Of a DNA stretch of 20,070 bases, positions 1 through 7,099 are shown one piece after another. This DNA is from Rhodospirillales bacterium. GTDB taxonomy: Bacteria > Pseudomonadota > Alphaproteobacteria > Acetobacterales > Acetobacteraceae. Location of the stretch: assembly GCA_028866335.1 (NCBI GenBank), contig JAGWIL010000011.1:1-20070 (forward strand), written 5' to 3'. How positions within the stretch are numbered: the stretch's first letter is position 1; each line of letters begins with the position of its first letter. The notes beneath the pieces were generated by a model, which was not told the origin of the DNA, ran no database searches, and saw only the letters and a program-made list of their open reading frames with translations. A program made the position numbers and the translations under genes.

Positions 1-523
1 GCCCATTGGGCTGGATCATTATGCCCAGGCGGATGACGCGCTGGCAAAGGCCGCCGCCGCCAAATTATTGCGCCGTAGCTTTCAGGGTTATACCACCGAC
101 GCCGCACCTGTTCTGCTCGGCATCGGTGCCAGCGCCATTGGCCATCTGCGAGCAGCCTACGTGCAGAACGCGACCAATCTGTTGGAATATGGCGCTGCGA
201 TCAACGCAGGTATTTTAGCTACGGCACGTGGCATAGCCTTAACCCAGGAAGACAAGATGCGAGGCGCGGTCATCGAAAAGATCATGTGCGATCTGGAAGT
301 GGACCTTCTCGACACCTCAACCGAATTTGGCTGTGATGCCGCGCTGCTACTCAAGGAAGGCACCAAGCTTGCAACTTTCGCGCGGGATGGGTTGTTGGAT
401 TGGGACGGACGCCGAATAGATATTACACCCGCCGGTCGCCCGTTTATTCGCAGCATTGCCAGTACGTTTGATGCTTATCTCGCAAGCAATGAGACTGGTC
501 TGCACCATGCACGGGCAATGTAG
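1..523 (+). CDS. hemN: Oxygen-independent coproporphyrinogen III oxidase, C-terminal part (truncated by window edge)
   Basis: Reading frame 2 is open from the first bases to the TAG at 521-523 and has no start in the window, so only the last 173 or so residues are present. The segment contains IGLDHYA, then RSFQGYTTD and GIGASAIG, all typical of the C-terminal half of HemN, the radical-SAM enzyme that decarboxylates coproporphyrinogen III to protoporphyrinogen IX without oxygen in cytoplasmic haem synthesis. The 4Fe-4S cysteine motif lies upstream, outside the window. The final stretch has the winged-helix-like region (DITPAGRPFIRSIAS) usual for HemN rather than HemW. It converges with the next gene across 75 bp that contain no obvious terminator. 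An internal ATG at 68 would give a shorter protein but cuts into conserved sequence and is not a real start. Confidence 0.92.
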   Translation, partial: PIGLDHYAQADDALAKAAAAKLLRRSFQGYTTDAAPVLLGIGASAIGHLRAAYVQNATNLLEYGAAINAGILATARGIALTQEDKMRGAVIEKIMCDLEVDLLDTSTEFGCDAALLLKEGTKLATFARDGLLDWDGRRIDITPAGRPFIRSIASTFDAYLASNETGLHHARAM

Positions 524-598
524 TCACGAGAACGCATAAAATTGTCGGGCATACCGAAGGACGCCAAAGGCAACGCCGCAAAAGAACAAGTATGTCGG

Positions 599-1705
599 TT
601 ATCTACCTGGCTCTGCGAACGTAAGCGGTAGTTTGAACACGTATCCGCTAACCGTCTCTATCTGTAAATTGAACCCACCGCCCGTGAGCGACGATGGCGA
701 TATAGCAGGCAACGAAATGGTTGCAGCAGCACCCATGCCACTCTCGATTCCATATGGTCCTGTTTTTATTTTCTGATAATCGAAATCGTTTTGAAACGCG
801 GATTTAGGCAATTTTGAAAGCGCCGCGGCGTTCCAGGTTTCGATCACATTTCCATTTTGTACGATCGATATCGATACAATATGCGAAGCTTCTTCTGGCG
901 TACCAGCATCGAGATAGGCATGAAACTTAACTGAACCGCCTGGCATCAATATCCCGTCGCTTAAAGCGTAATGGTGTTTCGTTGGGCTGACTGGTCCACT
1001 ATGAAATGCCGAATACACAGAGCCGCGATAATAATTATAGGTCCCTACATTGAACAGCACGGTGAAGGCGAACAGCGCCAGCGCGAGATTGCGGAAGTCT
1101 GTTGGTTTTAACGGTAACGGCAAGCTGCCACCAAGCCAGCGAAACCAAGATCTACCTGCAAGGTTAGGGTTGCGCCGCAGCAGCACGTTGTCGAGCGAAT
1201 ATGCGCCGCTGCCGACCAGAGCCAAAGCCGTGCCCATGCCGAGATTCGCCGCCGCCATCGTCCACTCGTCAATGCAGGTCGCCCCTTGCCATCCGAACAT
1301 CAGCATCAGGGAAATCGATAATCCAATCGTCACCATTGCTGCCGCGCGCGTAAATAGCCCTGCGATGAGCATGGCACCGGCGATCAACTCCACTGCGCTG
1401 AAGAAAATCACGCTCGCATAGAGCAGGATGAAATGATGCAGTAGGAAGGCTATAATTTTCCCGGTTCCTAGCAGAGCGCCTGGCATCGCCGTCTGGAATT
1501 TATAAGCCATCCAATGACCATGCGGATTCAGCTTCTGTGGTCCGTAGATAAACCTACGCGAGCCTCCGCCCCAATAGATGAAGCCTTGGATAAACCGAAC
1601 CGCCAGCAAGCCGATGGCAGCAGTACGCCAGCCGCTATCGGCGACGGCAAAAGCCGGGGTGTCGGTGTTTATGCTGGAAGTGTTGGTCATGGTCGTGGAT
1701 GGCAT
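599..1705 (-). CDS. doxDA: Thiosulfate:quinone oxidoreductase, DoxD-DoxA fusion
   Basis: 368 residues. The N-terminal half (about 20-200) is a DoxD/DoxX-like membrane domain with several hydrophobic helices and the segment WQGATCIDEWTMAAANLG. A further helix near 205-225 leads into a C-terminal domain (about 225-368) that looks like DoxA: beta-rich, with YALSDGILMPGGSVKFHAYLDAG. In Acidianus ambivalens DoxD and DoxA are separate subunits that oxidise thiosulfate to tetrathionate and reduce quinone; fused DoxDA proteins are known from acidophilic bacteria. The start at 1705 is supported by TAGGGA eight bases upstream. It is the last gene of a minus-strand set, 45 bp after a periplasmic binding protein. 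Seen: domain order and hydrophobicity. Inferred: thiosulfate as substrate. A DoxX-type protein of another function is the alternative, less likely given the DoxA domain. Confidence 0.85.
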   Translation of the reverse strand: MPSTTMTNTSSINTDTPAFAVADSGWRTAAIGLLAVRFIQGFIYWGGGSRRFIYGPQKLNPHGHWMAYKFQTAMPGALLGTGKIIAFLLHHFILLYASVIFFSAVELIAGAMLIAGLFTRAAAMVTIGLSISLMLMFGWQGATCIDEWTMAAANLGMGTALALVGSGAYSLDNVLLRRNPNLAGRSWFRWLGGSLPLPLKPTDFRNLALALFAFTVLFNVGTYNYYRGSVYSAFHSGPVSPTKHHYALSDGILMPGGSVKFHAYLDAGTPEEASHIVSISIVQNGNVIETWNAAALSKLPKSAFQNDFDYQKIKTGPYGIESGMGAAATISLPAISPSSLTGGGFNLQIETVSGYVFKLPLTFAEPGR

Positions 1706-1750
1706 TTTAAATATCCCTACTCTGCATTACGGCATAACACACATAATGGT

Positions 1751-2803
1751 CTAACCCTTATACGGGCTGAAACCGTAATCCTCGAAGATATTCAGCGCTG
1801 CTGATGAATGGATGAATGCCAGCCAGGCTTTCGCGGCACCCGGATGCGTTGCTCCCTTCACCATTGCACCGGCATAAATCGCGGTGGTGTTATCCGCGGC
1901 CGGAATGGAAACGTCGGTGATGGGATGCCCGGCCTGCTCCTGGAATATTGCTTCCGACTTCCATGTGATTCCGGCATCCGCCAACCCCTGCATCAGAAAT
2001 AACGGGGTTTGCCGGTGATGAATATGGGTAAGGATGGTCGTGCCATTCTTCACGCCAATATCGTAAACTTGGCGTTCTAACTCGTCTCCGCCAGCTTTTT
2101 TCAAAGACATCTCGATCTGCCGCGCTATGCCTTCATAAGCCGGGTTTGGCATCACCAGGCGCAGCCCTGGTCGGCCCAGATCGGCCAGACCCGTTATATG
2201 TGCGGGATTTCCCTTTGGCACCATGATGGTAAGATCATTGGTGACATAAGGAATTGCAGGCCCCGTCAATATACCAGCATTAATCAACGCTTTTACCTTT
2301 TTCAGCCCTGCGAAATACGCATCTGCTTTGGCGGTGAAGGTCATATTACCGGAAGTGAACGTACCTCCTGCCTTCATGGCCGTTACCAACATACCGGGGG
2401 GAATCGTAACGTAGAATATTCGGCCTTTATACGTGGGATTCTGCGCTTCGAATGCCTCAACCAGTGGCGCCATGGCAAAATAATAATTCCCGCCGACATA
2501 GAGAACGAGTTTTGGATCGGTCAAGTCACCATGGAAATCCGCCATATCGTCGACTTCTGGTACGCTAAATTCGAAGCCTTTATTTATCGCATCGTTATTT
2601 TTGCCATGCTGCCATGGCGGAAATATCTGGTCATTATAACGCGGTGGTTCGGCTTTGCCGTTCCATCCGGTGTCAGACGTCGTAATACTTGTCCCGGCCA
2701 AAGGTTTCGTCTGCGCCGAAGCGCCCAACGGCATGGCCAAGAACAATATCCCAAAAGCTGCCTGGTAAAACCTTCTTGGCATGGTAGGCATTCTATTCCG
2801 CAT
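1751..2803 (-). CDS. Periplasmic solute-binding protein, ModA/sulfate-binding type, without ABC partners
   Basis: About 350 residues. The start at 2803 (MRNRMPTMPRRFYQ) is chosen because GAGG lies nine bases upstream and a signal peptide (AAFGILFLAMPLGASAQ) follows directly; an upstream ATG at 2905 would overlap the preceding gene by 77 bp and adds no plausible signal. The mature protein has the two-lobe binding-protein pattern: YVGGNYYFAMAPLVEAFEAQNP near the start, then VTNDLTIMVPKGNPAHITGLADLG, NPAYEGIARQIE and a C-terminal AIYAGAMVKGATHPGAAKAWLAFI, as in molybdate/sulfate-type binding proteins. No permease or ATPase gene lies nearby, so it may deliver or scavenge a sulfur oxyanion for the adjacent DoxDA rather than feed an importer; that role is inference. 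It lies between the DsrE-like gene and doxDA in one apparent operon. Confidence 0.8.
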   Translation of the reverse strand: MRNRMPTMPRRFYQAAFGILFLAMPLGASAQTKPLAGTSITTSDTGWNGKAEPPRYNDQIFPPWQHGKNNDAINKGFEFSVPEVDDMADFHGDLTDPKLVLYVGGNYYFAMAPLVEAFEAQNPTYKGRIFYVTIPPGMLVTAMKAGGTFTSGNMTFTAKADAYFAGLKKVKALINAGILTGPAIPYVTNDLTIMVPKGNPAHITGLADLGRPGLRLVMPNPAYEGIARQIEMSLKKAGGDELERQVYDIGVKNGTTILTHIHHRQTPLFLMQGLADAGITWKSEAIFQEQAGHPITDVSIPAADNTTAIYAGAMVKGATHPGAAKAWLAFIHSSAALNIFEDYGFSPYKG

Positions 2804-2828
2804 GATCCTGATCCTCATTCCGCTACCG

Positions 2829-3656
2829 CTATGAGGCGACGTAGTGAAAACCTGCCAATTGCAGTTGCGGTATGGTGCCCACCACGCCGGGGCTGAGCAC
2901 AACACCTGGAATCAGATGGTTCGTCAGCTCGGCGGCCAGCGTTTCATGCGATAACTTATCTGGGTTTTTGCCTTTTTTTAAGAGAGCAGCAGAAAACTCC
3001 CAAATCGCATTGTGGCATCCTATAAATACAACGCCACGGCGTTGTAGAACGGTGATGCTATTCGCCGCCGGTGAGAACGCCCCGGCGGGATCGTTAAAAT
3101 CGGCGGCGTTTATCGTTGCAGCGGGCGGCGTATCGATAAGCGTGTTAGATACGAATTTACCTTTGGTAAATGAAGCCAGGTCGTATTTGTCCCAAACCAA
3201 CTGGTCGTAAAGCGCCAGATGCGCCGTGCCATGTGTTGCTGAAACTGCCAGAAAATTCGGATTTTTCCAGGAATAAATTTGCGCGTTAAGCGTATTGCGC
3301 ATCAGGTTAAGCCATGGGCTTTCGATGAGTGTGTTATCCCAAACCTGCTTTGGACTTCCCGTATAGGCCATGAGTGTATTCAGTGCCTCACTGTCCCATT
3401 GATCTGCTTCGGTCAGGATCATTGGAACGCTTTTGAAATTCCGGCATCGTGGTACGGCGGCGAGCCTGGTGGTGAGGGCCGCAAGCGTATCAGCAACGTG
3501 TGGTTCAAGCGATCCCGCGGCGGTATCGGCGCGCGCGGAGCGCATCGTCATACCTGCGAGTCCAGCTGCGCCAATCGACAATCCAACTCCGCGCAGTAAT
3601 TTGCGGCGGTTAGTGGCTGTATCTGTCATCTGGGTTTCTATACGGTCGTCTGACAT
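2829..3656 (-). CDS. Tat-exported DsrE-like protein of unknown function
   Basis: 275 residues. The N terminus has a twin-arginine signal (TNRRKLLRGVGLSIGAAG, then a hydrophobic stretch ending near ARA), so export in a folded state is predicted. The C-terminal part (about 205-275) resembles DsrE/DsrF-fold proteins: a strand GVVFIGCHNAIWEF with a cysteine at the end of the strand, then LIPGVVLSPGVVGTIPQLQLAGFHYV, the usual glycine/valine-rich end of that fold. A second cysteine is in AAVPRCRNFKS. The middle (ALYDQLVWDKYDL) matches nothing I can name. GGAG seven bases upstream supports the start. DsrE-type proteins are usually cytoplasmic sulfur carriers, so a Tat-exported copy beside doxDA is unusual. 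Sulfur binding at the CHN cysteine is inference. Confidence 0.7.
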   Translation of the reverse strand: MSDDRIETQMTDTATNRRKLLRGVGLSIGAAGLAGMTMRSARADTAAGSLEPHVADTLAALTTRLAAVPRCRNFKSVPMILTEADQWDSEALNTLMAYTGSPKQVWDNTLIESPWLNLMRNTLNAQIYSWKNPNFLAVSATHGTAHLALYDQLVWDKYDLASFTKGKFVSNTLIDTPPAATINAADFNDPAGAFSPAANSITVLQRRGVVFIGCHNAIWEFSAALLKKGKNPDKLSHETLAAELTNHLIPGVVLSPGVVGTIPQLQLAGFHYVAS

Positions 3657-3679
3657 GACGTATCTCCGGTTTGGATATC

Positions 3680-3695
3680 AATTTTTGACAAAATT
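3680..3695. repeat. AT-rich inverted repeat between the first two genes of the doxDA operon
   Basis: AATTTT-TGAC-AAAATT is a perfect six-base inverted repeat with a four-base centre in the 59 bp between the small secreted protein gene and the Tat-signal gene. It could be a weak attenuator or processing site, or chance in AT-rich DNA. Confidence 0.25.
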
Positions 3696-3715
3696 CTTCA
3701 GCAAAATGCAATCAT

Positions 3716-3979
3716 TCACCCGCCTGTTGGAATATTTGCAGAAATCGCTGTTGAGAAAATTACTTTTGGATTGTTGGTGTCTTGGCCAACTGCATTCTGT
3801 AGCGCCGTAATTTCGGCTTGTTGCGCTGCAACAGTATTCTGCAGTTTTGCGATGATAAGCGGCGCGTCTTTCTGAAATTGCATGGCAGCGTCTGGTGATT
3901 GGTTCAATGCTGCGGCAACGGCACCGAAAGGTAGCAGCACACCGCTCAGCACGGCAACGCTTAGAAATAACCGCCCCAT
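3716..3979 (-). CDS. Small secreted protein with a coiled-coil segment, unknown function
   Basis: 87 residues if started at the ATG at 3979, which has AAGGAG at the right distance (eight bases); the in-frame ATG at 3985 is only two bases from that ribosome site. The first 23 residues form a clear Sec signal peptide (LFLSVAVLSGVLLPFGAVAAA). The mature part contains a short amphipathic heptad-like helix (IIAKLQNTVAAQQAEITALQNAV) and a polar tail, with no cysteine. I do not recognise the family. It is the first gene of the presumed operon with the Tat DsrE-like protein, binding protein and doxDA, 59 bp ahead of the Tat gene. A lead position and strong ribosome site suggest that it is made in larger amounts than its neighbours, possibly as a periplasmic scaffold; that is inference. 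Confidence 0.65.
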   Translation of the reverse strand: MGRLFLSVAVLSGVLLPFGAVAAALNQSPDAAMQFQKDAPLIIAKLQNTVAAQQAEITALQNAVGQDTNNPKVIFSTAISANIPTGG

Positions 3980-4128
3980 AATCATAACTCCTTAATCTTG
4001 ATCTTGATGTGATCGAAAACCCGACCCTAGAAATTTATCTCGGTAACAAAGAGTAAGTCGTCAAAAACCAAAGATAAAACTAATTATTGTGGTTGTTGTA
4101 ATCGATTTTAGTTATGAATCTTGGGCAT
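3980..4128 (-). promoter_or_regulatory. Leader and promoter region of the doxDA operon
   Basis: About 150 bp of AT-rich DNA lie upstream of the first gene of the minus-strand operon. On that strand TTGACG (4059-4064) is a good -35; GATAAA (4034-4039) is a mediocre -10 with a long 19-base spacer, so the exact promoter is uncertain. AAGGAG precedes the start codon. I saw no convincing long palindrome for a regulator here. Confidence 0.35.
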
Positions 4129-4170
4129 CGCGGCAGTCTCCGTGGTTGGATGAATTTCACGGAGGCCGCG
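4129..4170 (-). terminator. Stem-loop after the tauE-type gene
   Basis: Two stacked perfect arms, CGCGGC/GCCGCG and CTCCGTG/CACGGAG, separated by a three-base bulge and closed by a 13-base loop, begin five bases after the stop codon of the TauE/SafE gene. There is no U-tract on the minus strand, so it may be a Rho-assisted terminator or a 3'-end stabilising hairpin that separates the sulfide operon from the doxDA operon. Confidence 0.55.
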
Positions 4171-4174
4171 CGCA

Positions 4175-4966
4175 TTAAAGGGCATGTATAACTGCCGCGC
4201 TGCTGCGCCACATCATGTAGGCCGCGACCACGAAAATCAGGCTCGCGAATATCGTGGTAAGCTGCCCCCTGTTTCCAGCCAGCTTATGTGCAGCCATGGC
4301 CCCAAAGGCGCCACCGGCAATGCCCCCGCTAACAAACACGAGGGCCAGCCCCCAATCAACCAACCCGGAGAACGCATAATTGAGCGCCGTGGTGAGGCCG
4401 AAAGCCGCCACCGCCATCAGCGATGTACCAACTGCATTGATGATGGGCATTCGCGTGGAAGCGATCAGCCCAGGCACGATCAGAAACCCACCGCCAATTC
4501 CAAAAAACCCTGAGAAAACGCCGGTGGCCAAACCGAACCCGGCAACTTTCGGGGCGTTTTCACGCGTGCATTGCGCGCCTGTTACACCTTGGTCATGCCG
4601 GCCGCGGAGCATGAGAATACCAATGCCGATCATCAGAACCGCAAACAGAAACAGCAATTTTTGACCATTCACGGCCTTGCCAAGCGTTGATCCCGCCAAG
4701 GCCCCGGCAATGCCTGCGACAGCGTAAATTCCGCCGCACCGCCATTTTACCGTATGCGCCCGGGCATGGCTTGCCAGCCCGGTAAGCGCGTTCGCCGCCA
4801 CCGCCAGGGCGCTTGTGCCGATGGCGATATGCGCATCTGTTACGCCAACCAGATAGACCATGAGCGGGACTGCCAGAATTGACCCACCCCCGCCCACGAG
4901 GCCAAGCGTGAAGCCGACTACGCCACCGCTTAGGGCTCCCAGCAGATATTGTACGATATCCAGCAC
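4175..4966 (-). CDS. TauE/SafE family sulfite/sulfur-anion exporter
   Basis: 263 residues, almost entirely hydrophobic with about eight membrane segments. It has the two glycine-rich repeats characteristic of TauE/SafE: GFTLGLVGGGGSILAVPLMVYLVG near the N terminus and GVFSGFFGIGGGFLIVPGLI in the second half. Family members export sulfite, sulfoacetate or related anions across the inner membrane. The start is GTG at 4966, with GAGG eight bases upstream, 25 bp after the DUF442 gene. As last gene of the persulfide dioxygenase operon it most likely exports the sulfite that the dioxygenase produces from glutathione persulfide. Substrate is inferred from context; family assignment is firm. Confidence 0.88.
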   Translation of the reverse strand: MLDIVQYLLGALSGGVVGFTLGLVGGGGSILAVPLMVYLVGVTDAHIAIGTSALAVAANALTGLASHARAHTVKWRCGGIYAVAGIAGALAGSTLGKAVNGQKLLFLFAVLMIGIGILMLRGRHDQGVTGAQCTRENAPKVAGFGLATGVFSGFFGIGGGFLIVPGLIASTRMPIINAVGTSLMAVAAFGLTTALNYAFSGLVDWGLALVFVSGGIAGGAFGAMAAHKLAGNRGQLTTIFASLIFVVAAYMMWRSSAAVIHAL

Positions 4967-4991
4967 CGTGGCGGCCTCAGCGTGGCATCGC

Positions 4992-5315
4992 TTAAGCCGC
5001 GTTCCACAGGGCTTCGGCGCGGATGCCCGTGCGGCAATAACCCAGAATTGGTCGCGGCAGGCTGGCCAGGGTGCTCGCTATGCGCTGCGCCGCTGCCGCA
5101 TCCACATGCGGGGACGAGATAGGAATATGCACAAAGTCCAGCCCTGCTGCCTTGGCGGCTTCTTCAATCGTGGCGGCACTGGGCTGGCCTGGTTCTTCAT
5201 TATCGGGCCGGGCACAGAGGATAGCGCGAAAACCCTGCTGCGCAGCCAATGCTAACTGCGCTGGCTGCAATTGCGGCGCGACAGAATATTCAGGTGATAA
5301 TGCGCGACTGTTCAT
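4992..5315 (-). CDS. DUF442 sulfurtransferase/phosphatase-like protein (stand-alone Blh N-terminal domain)
   Basis: 107 residues, a single domain. The signature GYCRTGIRAEALW places a catalytic-loop cysteine at C94 with R99 in a C-x4-R arrangement, typical of the DUF442/TIGR01244 family, a rhodanese/tyrosine-phosphatase-like fold. In the Blh proteins of Xylella and Agrobacterium this domain is fused to a persulfide dioxygenase; here it is a separate gene in the same operon. It probably moves sulfane sulfur between glutathione persulfide, thiosulfate and sulfite alongside the dioxygenase. The ATG overlaps the stop of the preceding transporter gene by four bases (ATGA), indicating translational coupling. 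Family assignment is from the motif; the reaction is inferred. Confidence 0.82.
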   Translation of the reverse strand: MNSRALSPEYSVAPQLQPAQLALAAQQGFRAILCARPDNEEPGQPSAATIEEAAKAAGLDFVHIPISSPHVDAAAAQRIASTLASLPRPILGYCRTGIRAEALWNAA

Positions 5316-5761
5316 TTTGCTCTCTTCCTTACAAACGCACGGTCTTTACGGTCGGGTACCATTTTGAACAAAGCCATGCCGGCGAGCATCGCCAGCACGA
5401 AAACAACGGCCACGCGCGGTGCCAGGGCAAGGTTCGCTATCGCTGGGCCGGGGCACAGCCCGGCAACGCCCCAGCCGATGCCAAAGATGGCTGAACCTGC
5501 CAGCAGCCTGGCGTCGATCTTGCGCGTATCCGGCAAGGTAAAGTTGGCTGCCGCCAGAGGTGCGCGCAACTGCGGCTGAATACGCCAGGCAAGGGCCATG
5601 GGGAGCAGCGCCCCGCCCATCACAAAAGCCAGAGTTGGGTTCCAGGCACCGAAAATATCCAGAAAGCCACGCACCTTCGCGGGGTCGGCCATGCCGGAGA
5701 GCGCCAGCCCGGCACCGAATAAAGCCCCGGCCGCCAAGGCCAAAAAAAGTTGCCGCGTCAT
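5312..5761 (-). CDS. YeeE/YedE-type half transporter, second half (DUF6691-like)
   Basis: 149 residues, started at the ATG at 5761 that overlaps the previous stop by four bases. It is strongly hydrophobic, with ALAAGALFGAGLALSGMADPAKVRGFLD at the N terminus and the conserved GIGWGVAGLCPGPAIANL later, containing C103. These are the features of the C-terminal half of YeeE/YedE thiosulfate transporters, in which conserved cysteines line the pore. Such half-size pairs (PmpA/PmpB type) occur in BigR-controlled operons. It should work as a heteromer with the product of the gene just before it. The longer frame extending upstream to 6166 is noncoding-looking sequence opposite its neighbour and is not used. 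Confidence 0.85.
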   Translation of the reverse strand: MTRQLFLALAAGALFGAGLALSGMADPAKVRGFLDIFGAWNPTLAFVMGGALLPMALAWRIQPQLRAPLAAANFTLPDTRKIDARLLAGSAIFGIGWGVAGLCPGPAIANLALAPRVAVVFVLAMLAGMALFKMVPDRKDRAFVRKRAK

Positions 5762-6177
5762 AGCCCCACCACCCGCATAACGGCCACGGTGGCGATGCCG
5801 CTGGCCATGAAAATCATCGTTGCCAGAATGGAGCGGCGAGAGAAGCGGGACATGCCGCACACCCCATGCCCGCTGGTGCAGCCTGAACCTAACCGCGTGC
5901 CGAAGCCGACCAGCAACCCCGCCACAATCAGCGTTGCAATGCCGGGAAAATTCAAACGCACCCCGCCCAGCGCCTGTGCCATCAGCCAGCCGCCCAGTGG
6001 CAGCCCAACGATGAAGGCCATGGCCAGGGTAGGCGGCGGCCCGGCATCCGCCAGCCTTACGGCGCGGGCGGCAAGGCCGCTTACACCGGCAATCCGCCCC
6101 AACCCCAGCAGCATCAACGCCGCGGCAGAGCCGATCATTACCCCGCCCACCAAGCCGAATATCCAAGCCTGTGGCAT
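5758..6177 (-). CDS. YeeE/YedE-type half transporter, first half
   Basis: 139 residues from the ATG at 6177; a GTG one codon earlier (6180) is equally possible, since a weak GGA serves both. Hydrophobic throughout, it contains GFGTRLGSGCTSGHGVCGMSR, the hallmark of YeeE/YedE proteins with two cysteines seven residues apart. Known full-length YeeE takes up thiosulfate through a cysteine-lined path; half-size relatives in sulfide operons are thought to move a sulfur species, direction not established. It overlaps both neighbours by a few bases, so the operon is translationally coupled from the persulfide dioxygenase through to the DUF442 gene. Confidence 0.86.
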   Translation of the reverse strand: MPQAWIFGLVGGVMIGSAAALMLLGLGRIAGVSGLAARAVRLADAGPPPTLAMAFIVGLPLGGWLMAQALGGVRLNFPGIATLIVAGLLVGFGTRLGSGCTSGHGVCGMSRFSRRSILATMIFMASGIATVAVMRVVGL

Positions 6178-7094
6178 CACATCGCGTCCAGCGGGATTTT
6201 GAGATAACGTATGCCGTTGCTCTCCGGCGGCGGCAGATGCCCGCCGCGCATATTCACCTGCACGGAGGGCAATATCAGGCGCGGCATACCAAGCGTCGCG
6301 TCCCGCGCCTCGCGCATTGCCACGAATTCGTCCTCCGAAACGCCGTCATGCACATGCACATTGCGTTGCCGCTCCGCCTGAATGGTGGTTTCCCAGAGAT
6401 ATTCCTCACGGCCCGGCGCTTTATAATCGTGGCAGAGAAAAAGCCTGGTTGCGGCAGGCAAGGAGAGCAGGCGCCGGATGGAACGATAAAGCTGGCGCGC
6501 ATCGCCGCCGGGAAAATCCGCCCGCGCCGTGCCGTAATCGGGCATGAACAATGTGTCTCCGGTGAACACGGCATCGCCAATTATGTAAGCAAGGTCTGCG
6601 GGGGTGTGGCCCGGCACGTGCAGCACCATGGCGGGCAATGTGCCGATCTGGAATGTGTCACCATCCTTGAACAGCCGGTCGAAATCCGAGCCATCGCGGG
6701 CAAACTCCGTACCGGCGTTGAACAGCTTGCCGAAGATGGTTTGCACTGTGATGATTTCTGCCCCGATAGCGAGTTGCCCGCCCAACTTGCCTTGCAGGTA
6801 AGGTGCCGCCGAGAGGTGGTCGGCATGGGCATGGGTTTCCAGTAGCCAGTCGACGGTTAGTTTCTCCGCCTGAACATAAGCGAGAATTGCATCAGCGGAC
6901 TCAAAGCTGGTTCGCCCGGAAGCAGGGTCATAATCCAATACGCTGTCGATAATCGCGGCCCGGCGGGTTGCTGGGTCGTGCACGACATAGCTGACCGTGA
7001 AGGTTGCCTGATCGAAGAACGCCTTAACCGGCACGGGCGATGAAGCCGAGGCCAGGAGCTGCCTTTGTGCTAGTTGCAAAATATCATCCGGCAT
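6177..7094 (-). CDS. Persulfide dioxygenase (ETHE1-like metallo-beta-lactamase fold)
   Basis: 305 residues. THAHADH at 87-93 is the metal-binding loop of the metallo-beta-lactamase fold; H163 (PGHTPAD), D180 (FTGDTLF) and H222 (LCHDYKAPGR) follow at the expected places. PDYGTARADFPGGDA is characteristic of persulfide dioxygenases and Blh rather than of glyoxalase II. The enzyme uses Fe(II) and oxygen to convert glutathione persulfide to sulfite and glutathione in the cytoplasm. The start at 7094 has AAGG eight bases upstream. It is the first gene of the five-gene sulfide operon and diverges from the peroxiredoxin-repressor pair. It lacks the N-terminal DUF442 domain of Blh, which is encoded separately at 4992-5315. 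Confidence 0.9.
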   Translation of the reverse strand: MPDDILQLAQRQLLASASSPVPVKAFFDQATFTVSYVVHDPATRRAAIIDSVLDYDPASGRTSFESADAILAYVQAEKLTVDWLLETHAHADHLSAAPYLQGKLGGQLAIGAEIITVQTIFGKLFNAGTEFARDGSDFDRLFKDGDTFQIGTLPAMVLHVPGHTPADLAYIIGDAVFTGDTLFMPDYGTARADFPGGDARQLYRSIRRLLSLPAATRLFLCHDYKAPGREEYLWETTIQAERQRNVHVHDGVSEDEFVAMREARDATLGMPRLILPSVQVNMRGGHLPPPESNGIRYLKIPLDAM

Positions 7095-7099
7095 AATAA

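Noticed and set aside
5762..6166. Upstream extension of the second half-transporter frame
   Set aside because: The region is the first half-transporter in another frame; the extension is Arg/Gly/His-rich and lacks membrane segments. The ATG at 5761 gives a natural coupled start.
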